This document shows positions 35,889 to 44,350 of a stretch of DNA of 64,000 bases, piece after piece (position 1 is the first letter of the stretch; every line of letters begins with the position of its first letter). The notes beneath the pieces are model-generated. The model ran no database searches and had not been told where the DNA came from. It saw nothing but the letters and a program-made list of their open reading frames with translations. This DNA comes from Perlabentimonas sp034003245 (GTDB taxonomy: Bacteria > Bacteroidota > Bacteroidia > Bacteroidales > Tenuifilaceae). Position numbers and translations under genes: made by a program. The stretch covers positions 3,308-67,307 of the forward strand of contig JAVEYY010000027.1 of the NCBI GenBank assembly GCA_034003245.1, written 5' to 3'.

Positions 35889-37145
35889 TTATAATCTAAA
35901 CTCCGCTTTAATCTGATCTACATAGTTTAATTTCTCCCAGGCAAAGAACTCAACCTCTTTCTCGTAGGCAGGAGTTCCATTGTTACCTCCCATCTTAACT
36001 TTACCTGTATAGAAATCGCGACCAAAGTGACCGTAAGCAGCAGTTGCCTTAAAAATTGGGTTCTTTAGACCAAATCGCTTGACAATTGCACCGGGTCTGA
36101 GGTCGAAAATGGCGTTAATTTTATCGGCAATTTGTGCATCGGATAGGGAAACCTTTGCTGTTCCATAGGTATTCACATAGATGCTAACAGGTTGAGCCAC
36201 ACCAATGGCGTAGGCCAGCTGCACCAGCACCTCATCGGCTACACCAGCCGCTACCATATTCTTGGCAATATGACGAGCCGCATAGGCAGCTGAGCGGTCA
36301 ACCTTCGATGAATCCTTTCCCGAAAAAGCTCCGCCTCCATGAGCTCCTTTACCTCCGTATGTATCAACAATAATTTTACGCCCCGTTAATCCGGTATCGC
36401 CATGCGGTCCACCAATCACAAACTTTCCCGTTGGGTTAACGTGCAGGATATGATCGCCCTTGAAAAGCGCCTGAACACGTTCGGGGAGTTTTGTTTTTAC
36501 CATGGGAATCAGGATGTTCTCCACATCCTTACGAATGGTTTGCTGCATGGCCTCATCGGTATCGAACTCATCGTGCTGGGTCGACACCACAATGGTGTGA
36601 ATCCGGTGTGGTTGGCCATTGTCGTTGTATTCGATGGTTACCTGACTCTTAGAGTCGGGACGTAGGTATGTCATCTGCTTTCCCTCGCGCCTAATTTTGG
36701 CCAGATCTAATAGCAGCAGATGCGACAGCACAATGGAAAGAGGCATATAGTCGTCAGTTTCGCGGCTGGCGTAACCAAACATCATCCCCTGGTCACCAGC
36801 TCCTTGCTCCTCCTCGCTTTGGCGAACAACGCCACGGTTTATATCGGCCGACTGCTCGTGGATGGAAGAGAGTACACCGCAGCTTTCGCTGTCGAACTTG
36901 TACTCCGACTTGGTATAGCCAATTTCGCGTACCACATCGCGGGCAACCTGCTGAACATCAACATAGCCTGTTGAGCGAACCTCGCCGCTAAGCACCACCA
37001 AACCTGTGGTAACAAGAGTTTCGCACGCCACCTTCGACTCAGGATCCTGACGTAAGAACTCATCGAGAAGAGCATCAGAAATTTGATCGGCCACCTTGTC
37101 GGGGTGCCCTTCCGAAACGCTTTCGGATGTAAATAAGTATCCCAT
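35889..37145 (-). CDS. metK: S-adenosylmethionine synthetase
   Basis: Makes SAM from methionine and ATP. The 418-residue protein has the N-terminal SVSEGHPDKVADQISDALLD, the ATP-binding hexapeptide GAGDQG in EQGAGDQGMMFGYA, and the phosphate loop GGGAFSGKDSSKVDRSAAYAA. Family length is about 390-430. I looked for a SAM riboswitch in the leader and could not recognise one. Confidence 0.98.
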   Translation of the reverse strand: MGYLFTSESVSEGHPDKVADQISDALLDEFLRQDPESKVACETLVTTGLVVLSGEVRSTGYVDVQQVARDVVREIGYTKSEYKFDSESCGVLSSIHEQSADINRGVVRQSEEEQGAGDQGMMFGYASRETDDYMPLSIVLSHLLLLDLAKIRREGKQMTYLRPDSKSQVTIEYNDNGQPHRIHTIVVSTQHDEFDTDEAMQQTIRKDVENILIPMVKTKLPERVQALFKGDHILHVNPTGKFVIGGPHGDTGLTGRKIIVDTYGGKGAHGGGAFSGKDSSKVDRSAAYAARHIAKNMVAAGVADEVLVQLAYAIGVAQPVSIYVNTYGTAKVSLSDAQIADKINAIFDLRPGAIVKRFGLKNPIFKATAAYGHFGRDFYTGKVKMGGNNGTPAYEKEVEFFAWEKLNYVDQIKAEFRL

Positions 37146-37530
37146 ATCTTTAGTAATATGTTAGTTAAAAAAGTTAGGGGAAGGTTTAATAGAATTGCAG
37201 GACGAAAACACTCTTTTAGCATTTTTTATCGTGGTTGCAATCAATCAAATCTTTCCACAGATAGTATGAGATGCAAAGGTAAAATATTTTATGAATGAAA
37301 CTGCATTGGGGGTAAATAATCACACTCATCCATCACATATCACTATTTTTCTGTGTTTTACATACTACCGAATGTGGAGATTTTCGATAAATCATCACGT
37401 TACTAACCAAAACTTAAATCTCACTCATAAACTCCGACAAATTCTGTATAGGAAAAACTCAACAAACATTAACATTAGGGTATACTTTAATTTTTATACC
37501 TTTACGCCCAATACATCATAATCTTTTAGC
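37146..37530. promoter_or_regulatory. Divergent region between metK and PBP1A, with a -7-like element
   Basis: On the minus strand TACCTTTG (37274-37281) matches TAnnTTTG about 130 bp upstream of metK, but without a well-placed TTTG. On the plus strand TACCTTTA precedes the PBP1A gene by about 30 bp. No gene is seen. Confidence 0.4.
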
Positions 37531-39885
37531 ATGGAAGCGATCAGCAACTCTGGTAAAAAATTTCAGCTCTGGTTCTGGGGCATTTTCTCGTTTAGCTGGG
37601 TACTTGTTATTGGGCTATTCGTACTTATTGGGCTCGAGTTCTTTGGGCCATTGCCCTCGTTTGAGCAGCTCGAAAACCCCAAAAGCAACATAGCTTCGGA
37701 GATATTCACCGAGGATCATGTTGCCCTGGTTCCATACTACATTCAGCTACGCACACCCGTTAGCTACGAAAATCTTTCGCCCAACCTGGTTAATGCGCTG
37801 TTGGCTACAGAGGATATTCGCTTTTACAGCCATTCGGGGATTGATGCACGTGGTATTGCCCGCGTAATGGTGAAGACCATCATCCTGCAGCAATCGAAAA
37901 GCGGAGGAGGAAGCACAATCACGCAGCAGCTGGCCAAAAACCTATTCCCACGCGATACGGTGGTATATCGATCCTCCATTGCCCGAAAATCGAACCTTGT
38001 AGTAACTAAGTTTAAGGAGTGGATAACAGCCGTAAAGTTGGAACGCAACTACACCAAGGACGAGATAATGGCCATGTATCTCAACACCGTTGCTTTTGGA
38101 AGCAACGCTTACGGAATTAGAGCTGCGGCAAAAACTTTTTTCAACACAACCCCCGATTCGTTAAACGTTGAGCAATCGGCACTACTAATAGGCGTGGTTA
38201 ACGCTCCAACGCGTTATAGCCCAGTGCGGAATCCCGAGCAGTCACTCTCGCGGCGCAACTTTGTTATCTCCCAAATGGCCAAGTACGGCTTCATAACAGC
38301 CCAAGAGCGCGATTCAATTTCGACCATACCTATTGAGCTAAACTTCAGAATTCAGGATCATAACTTTGGCCTGGCCACCTACTTTAGGGAATCGCTTCGA
38401 TTAATGCTCTCGGCCCGTGAACCCGATCGACGGAGATACTACTCATACACAATGTTCGTTGAGGACTCGATACAATGGGCCACCAACCCACTCTACGGCT
38501 GGTGTAACAAAAATTTAAAACCCGATGGCACACCCTACAACCTGTATCGTGATGGCTTAAAAATTTACACCACCATTAACAGCCGTATGCAGCAGTACGC
38601 CGAGGAGGCTGTAGAGGAGCATTTGGGTCAATTTCTCCAGCCTGAGTTTGATCTCGAGCAAAAAAGTAGACGATACCGGCTGTTTAGGGATGATATCCCC
38701 GACGAGCAGGTGAATGGTATTATGCTGCAGGCTATGCGCCAAACAGAACGGTTCCGTCAACTACGGATAAATGGCGTGTCGATGGATAGCATCAACGCCA
38801 ACTTTAACAAGAAGGTGCCCATGACCATATTCACATGGAAAGGTGAACGCGATACCATAATATCGCCAATCGACTCCATAATGCACTATAAGCGCATGCT
38901 TAGGGCTGGATTTATGGCTATGGATCCAAAAACAGGTCACGTTAAAGCTTGGGTTGGCGGGCCAAACTTCAAGCACTTTAAGTACGATCAGGTAAAGCAG
39001 GCTAAACGGCAGGTTGGTTCAACCATCAAGCCATTCCTTTACACACTGGCCATGCAGGAGGGTTACTCCCCGTGTCATGTAGTCCCAAACATTCCTCAAA
39101 CTTTTCCAGTTGCCGATTCTGTTTGGACACCCCGTAACTCCAGTAAAACCGCCTACGATGGTAAAATGGTAACCCTTAAGTGGGGCTTGGCCAACTCGGT
39201 TAATAACATCTCTGCCTGGCTGATGAAACAGTTTAACCCAAGGGCACTGGTTGAAATATGCCAGCGAATGGGCATAACCAGCCGAATCGATCCGGTTGTG
39301 TCAGCATTTCTAGGCCCATCGGAATTTAGCGTTTACGAGATGGTTGGTGCATACGGTACCTTTGCCAACAAGGGTGTTCATGTTGATCCCATGATGGTCA
39401 CCAGGATTGAGGATAAGAATGGTAACGTTTTGGCCACTTTCCACGCTCAACGCAACGAGGCTATAAGCGAGCAAACAGCATACCTAATGCTTAACCTGCT
39501 GGAGGGTGTAGTAAACCAGGGAACAGCGGTACGTCTTCGATATCGATATAACTTTACCGCCACGCTAGCGGGAAAAACCGGGACAACCAACAACCATGCC
39601 GACGGCTGGTTTATGGGTATTGCCCCTAACTTGGTTGGCGGGGTTTGGGTCGGCGCCGAGGATCCATCTGTAGGCTTCGAGACAATAACCATGGGGCAGG
39701 GAGCCAATATGGCATTGCCTATCTTCGCCATTTTTATGGATAAAGTTTATAGGGATGGCCGTCTGAATATCACCCAACTCGACCAGTGGGACAAGCCTCT
39801 TAGACCCCTAGACGTAAACCTTGACTGTACGCAGCTCCCCGAGACAAATAACAGTGGGGATATTATTGAAGACGACTTCTTTTAA
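37531..39885 (+). CDS. Bifunctional penicillin-binding protein 1A
   Basis: A class A PBP of 784 residues that polymerises and cross-links peptidoglycan in the periplasm. After one N-terminal membrane helix comes the GT51 domain (LLATEDIRFYSHSGID; GGSTITQQLAKNLF; MAMYLNTVAFGSNAYGI). The transpeptidase domain follows with active-site SxxK in QVGSTIKPFLY, SVNN in ANSVNNISAW and KTGT in LAGKTGTTNNHADGW. All catalytic motifs are intact. The stop overlaps by 4 bp the stop of the convergent ABC gene. Confidence 0.96.
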   Translation: MEAISNSGKKFQLWFWGIFSFSWVLVIGLFVLIGLEFFGPLPSFEQLENPKSNIASEIFTEDHVALVPYYIQLRTPVSYENLSPNLVNALLATEDIRFYSHSGIDARGIARVMVKTIILQQSKSGGGSTITQQLAKNLFPRDTVVYRSSIARKSNLVVTKFKEWITAVKLERNYTKDEIMAMYLNTVAFGSNAYGIRAAAKTFFNTTPDSLNVEQSALLIGVVNAPTRYSPVRNPEQSLSRRNFVISQMAKYGFITAQERDSISTIPIELNFRIQDHNFGLATYFRESLRLMLSAREPDRRRYYSYTMFVEDSIQWATNPLYGWCNKNLKPDGTPYNLYRDGLKIYTTINSRMQQYAEEAVEEHLGQFLQPEFDLEQKSRRYRLFRDDIPDEQVNGIMLQAMRQTERFRQLRINGVSMDSINANFNKKVPMTIFTWKGERDTIISPIDSIMHYKRMLRAGFMAMDPKTGHVKAWVGGPNFKHFKYDQVKQAKRQVGSTIKPFLYTLAMQEGYSPCHVVPNIPQTFPVADSVWTPRNSSKTAYDGKMVTLKWGLANSVNNISAWLMKQFNPRALVEICQRMGITSRIDPVVSAFLGPSEFSVYEMVGAYGTFANKGVHVDPMMVTRIEDKNGNVLATFHAQRNEAISEQTAYLMLNLLEGVVNQGTAVRLRYRYNFTATLAGKTGTTNNHADGWFMGIAPNLVGGVWVGAEDPSVGFETITMGQGANMALPIFAIFMDKVYRDGRLNITQLDQWDKPLRPLDVNLDCTQLPETNNSGDIIEDDFF

Positions 39886-41588
39886 ATATGCACACTCGGA
39901 ATAGCCGCAATTAACCGCTTGGTATAATCCGATTCAGGTGAGAAGTAAATATGATCGGCAAGGCCAAACTCAACGGCCTTGCCGTTTTGCATTACCAGCA
40001 TACGGTTACTCATGTACTTTACCACCGAAAGATCGTGTGAAATAAAGATATAGGTTAGACCAAAGTCGCGTTTTAAGCCATTCAACAAGTTCAGTATCTG
40101 CGCCTGAATGGAAACATCCAATGCCGACACCATCTCGTCGCAAACCAAAACCCGAGGGTTTACAGCCAGTGCTCTGGCAATGGCAATTCGTTGGCGTTGC
40201 CCTCCCGAGAACTCGTGCGGATAACGGTAGTAGCTGTCGGCATGTAACGATACTTTTTGCAAAAGTTCAAAAACCCTTTCCTGAGCCGATTGTCGGGTTT
40301 TGGCTAATTTATGAAAAAGGATAGGCTCCAGAATGGCCTGCCCAATGGTATGCCGTGGGTTTAGCGATGAGTAGGGATCCTGAAAAACCAGCTGCACCTC
40401 GCGCCGAAACTGAGCTAACTCCTGGCTACTAAACACTTTTACCGCTTTTCCATCGTAGGTTATTTGTCCCTTTTGATGATTAACCAAACCAAGTACAGCC
40501 CTGCCAAGGGTAGTTTTACCACAACCTGACTCCCCTACCAATCCAAGTGTCTCGCCAGGATAAAGATCGAACGAAAGGTTGTCGACCGCTCTAAAAACTT
40601 TTACAGGTTTTCCAATAAAGCTTCGCTTTATCACATAATCAACCTCAACATCCTTGACCGAAAGTATAGGCTCTTGCTTATACAATTTGGCATTCTCCTT
40701 TCCCATATCCCTCTCATCAGGCTTACGGTTTACCGTTTCTGATAAAAACTGTTGCACTGTTGGTAATTCAACGGGACGACTATTAAGTGGCGGTTTGCAG
40801 GCAATTAGCCCTTTGGTGTATGGGTGATTTGGTGCGGTTAAAAGTTCCGAAGTAGAGCCGCTCTCAACCAACTCTCCTCCCCTAAGCACTAGCATTCGCT
40901 GGGTAACCTCGGCAATAACCCCTAAATCGTGACTAATAAAAATTAGACTCATTCCCCTTTCGGACACAATGTGGTTCAGCAGATTGATAATCTCTTTCTG
41001 AACCGTCACATCCAGCGCCGTGGTTGGCTCGTCGGCAATAAGTAGCGATGGATTTCCTGCCAGCGCCATGGCAATCATTACGCGTTGCTTTTGTCCACCG
41101 CTTAGCTCGTGCGGATAGCTTCTGTAGGCTTTCACAGGATCGGGAATCTGCATCTCGCCAAAAAGCGATATGCACCTTCGCTTTACATCCTTACCTTGTA
41201 GCTGCTGATGTAAGGTTATGGCCTCCTCCACCTGCCTGCCACATCGCATCGATGGGTTAAGTGAGGTCATGGGCTCCTGAAAGATCATGGCCAAATGCTT
41301 ACCGCGTAGCGCTCTATGAGAATCAGGGTTGAGATTTACCAAATTCTGCGGATCGGAATTTGAAGGATGGAAGTTGGCGTTGCCCGATAAAATCTTTGCC
41401 CCCAGGGGCAACAGCCCCATTAGGCTAAGTGCAGTAATGGATTTCCCCGAACCCGACTCGCCCACAATTCCCAGCGACTCACCCCTGCCCAACGAAAACG
41501 AAAGGTCGTTAAGCACTATTGATGAACCAAAGGCTACGCTCAGATGTGTAACATCAAGAATGGTATCGATGGGTCCCGCTTTCTGCAT
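39882..41588 (-). CDS. Duplicated oligopeptide-type ABC transporter ATPase (DppD-DppF fusion, YejF-like)
   Basis: A 568-residue cytoplasmic protein with two complete nucleotide-binding domains: GESGSGKS with LSGGQKQR and LIADEPTTALD in the first, GESGCGKT with FSGGQRQR and LVCDEMVSALD in the second. Both end in the oligopeptide-ABC extension (NHPYTKGLIACKPPL). In the second domain the Walker B glutamate is followed by MV rather than PT, a known variant. No permease or binding protein is encoded nearby, so the partners are elsewhere. Confidence 0.93.
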   Translation of the reverse strand: MQKAGPIDTILDVTHLSVAFGSSIVLNDLSFSLGRGESLGIVGESGSGKSITALSLMGLLPLGAKILSGNANFHPSNSDPQNLVNLNPDSHRALRGKHLAMIFQEPMTSLNPSMRCGRQVEEAITLHQQLQGKDVKRRCISLFGEMQIPDPVKAYRSYPHELSGGQKQRVMIAMALAGNPSLLIADEPTTALDVTVQKEIINLLNHIVSERGMSLIFISHDLGVIAEVTQRMLVLRGGELVESGSTSELLTAPNHPYTKGLIACKPPLNSRPVELPTVQQFLSETVNRKPDERDMGKENAKLYKQEPILSVKDVEVDYVIKRSFIGKPVKVFRAVDNLSFDLYPGETLGLVGESGCGKTTLGRAVLGLVNHQKGQITYDGKAVKVFSSQELAQFRREVQLVFQDPYSSLNPRHTIGQAILEPILFHKLAKTRQSAQERVFELLQKVSLHADSYYRYPHEFSGGQRQRIAIARALAVNPRVLVCDEMVSALDVSIQAQILNLLNGLKRDFGLTYIFISHDLSVVKYMSNRMLVMQNGKAVEFGLADHIYFSPESDYTKRLIAAIPSVHI

Positions 41589-41636
41589 AAAAAAACCTTA
41601 CGGTAATTATGAATAATCCCAAACACCCAGATGGGT

Positions 41637-42872
41637 TTAATGATTTCCCTGCTGCTCTTGAATAAATATCCTTTCAGTGATATAGCGAACAGGGAAACGC
41701 GCTGCTACAAAACCAATCACAAGAACCAACACCAAAACAAAGGCAATATCGAGCGGTTGTATATCTACAGGGTATGCGTCGATAATAAAATCACCAATGC
41801 CTTCGAGCTTCACAAGCTTAAACTTAATCTGCATCCAGCAGATTAGTAGTCCAAGTGCTGCGCCTATTGCCGTTCCGGCAATGGAAATCAGCAGCCCCTC
41901 GGTGGTGAAAATCTGCTGAATAGTTCTGTTATCGGCACCAAGACTCCGAAGCGTTTCCACATCCTTGCGCTTATCGATTATAAGCATCGATAATGTGCCC
42001 ACAATGTTAAAGGAAGCAATTATTAGGATAAACGATAGGATTACCCCAACTATCAATTTTTCCGATTTCATGGTCCGGTATAGCGACTCATTCTGCTGAT
42101 AACGGTTGAGCACCTTAAACTCATCGCCCATAATCTGCTGAATCTCCTGCTGCACCTTATTCTGATTTGACCTGGGGGCAAGCAGAATTTCAATTGATGT
42201 TACCTCGTGGGTATGGTTAAGTAGCCCCCGCACAAACTCAATGGGCGTGAATACATGCTGGGTGTCGAACTCCTGCTCGATGGCAAAAACCCCCGAGGGC
42301 ATAATGGCCTTTGAGGTAAATGCCGTTGCTGTTGAGATAGTGGGTAATCGACCCCTGCGTGGCATGTAAATCTCCAGCGGATCGAAGTGCGCCAGGTTGG
42401 CGTTTAGGTAAAATGCAGCCCCTTGTCCCATTACAGCGAGTGGTTGGCTGCCGCGCCACAGCAGGAACTCGCCATCGACCATCATCGAGTCGATACCCGT
42501 TAACTCGGGGTAATTCCGGCTAACGCCTTTAATTATGCCAATATGCTGCTTGCTGCGGTACTTGAAAATGGCATTCTCCTGCAGAACCTCGGAAAAAACC
42601 GCCACCGAAGGATGATTCCTAACGGAATTGAGTCTAGTAAGCGTGTCGGGAAAGGTTTTGCCCTCCACCAGCTCAATTTTTATATCAGCATCAAAAACGG
42701 AGTACATGCTCCGTATAAGTGAATCGAAACCGTTGAAAACCGACAGTACAACCACTAACGCCATCACCCCTGTGGCCATTCCCACCACCGATATTATGGA
42801 GATAATATTGATGATATTATGCGACTTTTTTGCAAAGAGATACCTTCGGGCAATGAAGTAGGGAAAGTTCAT
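41637..42872 (-). CDS. FtsX/LolC-LolE-like ABC transporter permease
   Basis: A 411-residue inner-membrane permease with one N-terminal helix (IINIISIISVVGMATGVMALV), a periplasmic MacB-like core of about 220 residues, and three C-terminal helices of the FtsX domain (LILIIASFNIVGTLSMLIIDKRKDVETLRSLGA). This layout fits LolC/LolE, which release lipoproteins for transfer to the outer membrane. The LolD ATPase is not adjacent; the ABC ATPase next door is of oligopeptide type. It lies 10 bp after the methyltransferase gene. Confidence 0.87.
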   Translation of the reverse strand: MNFPYFIARRYLFAKKSHNIINIISIISVVGMATGVMALVVVLSVFNGFDSLIRSMYSVFDADIKIELVEGKTFPDTLTRLNSVRNHPSVAVFSEVLQENAIFKYRSKQHIGIIKGVSRNYPELTGIDSMMVDGEFLLWRGSQPLAVMGQGAAFYLNANLAHFDPLEIYMPRRGRLPTISTATAFTSKAIMPSGVFAIEQEFDTQHVFTPIEFVRGLLNHTHEVTSIEILLAPRSNQNKVQQEIQQIMGDEFKVLNRYQQNESLYRTMKSEKLIVGVILSFILIIASFNIVGTLSMLIIDKRKDVETLRSLGADNRTIQQIFTTEGLLISIAGTAIGAALGLLICWMQIKFKLVKLEGIGDFIIDAYPVDIQPLDIAFVLVLVLVIGFVAARFPVRYITERIFIQEQQGNH

Positions 42873-42882
42873 GCGGTTGGGT

Positions 42883-43656
42883 TTAGTAGGGTTTTACGCA
42901 AAGATATATAACCTCGTTTAATGGCAAGGCGTACCTAATGGCCAATTCGCGGGGTAGCGTTTGCACAAAGTTATCCTCGGTAACAATAAACCCGGATTTT
43001 TGTAGGCGGTCGGCGTAATCGGTTCCGTAGAGCCTTAGGTGATCGCGCTGGCCATAATGCAGCTCACGTAGGGCAGGAGTATTTATCGATTGATCCTCCT
43101 GAGTTTCGCTCAAGGTAACATCAAGTGGTACCTGAAATATTCCAAATCCCCCGGGTTTCATCACCCTGAAAAGCTCACGCATCGCCTTTTGGTCGTCGGG
43201 TACATGCTCAAGCACATGGTTGCAGAGAATCACATCGAAGCTGTTAGCCGGAAAGGGAATATCCTGCACATCGAGTTTCACCTTGGCCCAAGGCGATACT
43301 AGATCGGCGGTGATATAGTCGAGGTTTTTCATCCTCGAAAACTTCTTAATAAAGCAGTACTCCGGCGCAATGTGAAGCACCCGATTGGGCATTGCAAAAA
43401 AGTTGGTTTTTTTCTTAAGGTATAGCCACAATAACCTATGCCGCTCAAGCGACATGGAGTGGGGCGCCAGCGCATTGCTTCGCGAGTGCACCCGGCCATA
43501 GGGCAAAAGTTTTCGGTACTTCCTCCCGCTAATAGGATCCTCAAATCGACTGCCCAGGTAAAACAGGCCAATAATGCTAAGGAAAAAGCCACCAAATCGC
43601 TGCAGGTGGTGGCGGGGAATAAATCGGCTAACAGTAGCAATCAGAAACCTTACCAT
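42883..43656 (-). CDS. Class I SAM-dependent methyltransferase
   Basis: A 257-residue protein with a Methyltransf_11 core: motif I VLHIAPEYCF, the acidic loop YITADL, motif IV FDVILCNHVLEHVPDD and motif VI VMKPGGFGIFQVP. An N-terminal basic, hydrophobic stretch precedes the domain. The substrate is unknown. It lies 5 bp after rbfA and 10 bp before the permease gene, so the three are probably cotranscribed. Confidence 0.87.
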   Translation of the reverse strand: MVRFLIATVSRFIPRHHLQRFGGFFLSIIGLFYLGSRFEDPISGRKYRKLLPYGRVHSRSNALAPHSMSLERHRLLWLYLKKKTNFFAMPNRVLHIAPEYCFIKKFSRMKNLDYITADLVSPWAKVKLDVQDIPFPANSFDVILCNHVLEHVPDDQKAMRELFRVMKPGGFGIFQVPLDVTLSETQEDQSINTPALRELHYGQRDHLRLYGTDYADRLQKSGFIVTEDNFVQTLPRELAIRYALPLNEVIYLCVKPY

Positions 43657-43661
43657 GGCAT

Positions 43662-43997
43662 CTACTTAAGCAACCGGTCGATATTCTCGATATAGTCGAG
43701 CGAATCGTCGATGTAAAATGCCAAATCGGGCACTATCCGCATTTGGTTGCGAATACGTTGCCCCAGCTCAAAGCGAAGGCTTTTGGTGTTCTGCTTTACC
43801 GCTTCCAGGATAGCCTCCTTGCCCTCGGTTGGGAATATGCTAATATACACCTTGGCCAAGCCCAAATCGGGGCTTACCCTAACGGTGGTAACAGTAATCA
43901 TTTTGCCACTAAATAGCGCCTGTGATTGGCGCTGGAATATTTCGCCCAAATCCTTCTGAATTTGTCGCGATACCTTGCTGAGCCTGGTTCCATCCAT
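43662..43997 (-). CDS. rbfA: Ribosome-binding factor A
   Basis: A 111-residue KH-like protein that helps mature the 30S subunit and 16S rRNA 5' end. Family features: an N-terminal RLSKVSRQIQKDLGEIFQ helix, the DLGLAKVYISIFP strand and the closing RIRNQMRIVPDLAFYIDDSLD. Length is typical. It begins the rbfA-methyltransferase-permease run. Confidence 0.95.
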   Translation of the reverse strand: MDGTRLSKVSRQIQKDLGEIFQRQSQALFSGKMITVTTVRVSPDLGLAKVYISIFPTEGKEAILEAVKQNTKSLRFELGQRIRNQMRIVPDLAFYIDDSLDYIENIDRLLK

Positions 43998-44088
43998 CTC
44001 TTCTCCTCCTCGTCTTTTTTAATTATTGATTGCAAAGATAAGTATTTGTTGGGAATAGGGTAATAGTTTTTCGCTCAGCAATAAATCT

Positions 44089-44282
44089 AAGGTTAACGTG
44101 AGTTCGATGTAAAGAGAATCAATAACCCCCCAAAAAAAATAAGGTTTATCAACGCCTTAAAACCTTATTGCTGATACAAATAACCTTAGTAATGCTATTA
44201 ATTTAGCAAAACCGAAAACCTTATTCGCTTATTTATTAGGCAAATATAACTTCTGCTGTTATATCGAACTCACGTAAGGTTA
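44089..44282. mobile_element. MITE-like element with 13-bp terminal inverted repeats and 7-bp target duplication
   Basis: ACGTGAGTTCGAT (44096-44108) and ATCGAACTCACGT (44263-44275) are perfect inverted repeats that bound a 180-bp, AT-rich, gene-free unit. Immediately outside stand direct copies of AAGGTTA (44089-44095 and 44276-44282), as expected for a target-site duplication. Internal AAGGTT/AACCTT segments give further pairing. It has no transposase, so it would be moved in trans. It separates rbfA from the carboxyltransferase gene. Confidence 0.75.
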
Positions 44283-44292
44283 ATATAAAAGA

Positions 44293-44329
44293 AAACGGTA
44301 TTACCCAGAATAGCTGGATAATACCGTTT
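44293..44329 (-). terminator. Terminator of the carboxyltransferase gene
   Basis: AAACGGTATTA (44293-44303) pairs perfectly with TAATACCGTTT (44319-44329), and a CCAG/CTGG stem lies inside. On the minus strand it is followed by TTTTATATTA. It lies 22 bp past the stop at 44351. Confidence 0.75.
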
Positions 44330-44350
44330 ATATCAAAATTGTTGAAACAA

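Noticed and set aside
37146..37300. SAM riboswitch in the metK leader
   Set aside because: I could not find the conserved core of any SAM riboswitch class by eye. A covariance-model search would settle it.
37291..37521. 76-codon plus-strand frame upstream of PBP1A
   Set aside because: AT-rich promoter region with His/Asn-rich translation and no family features.
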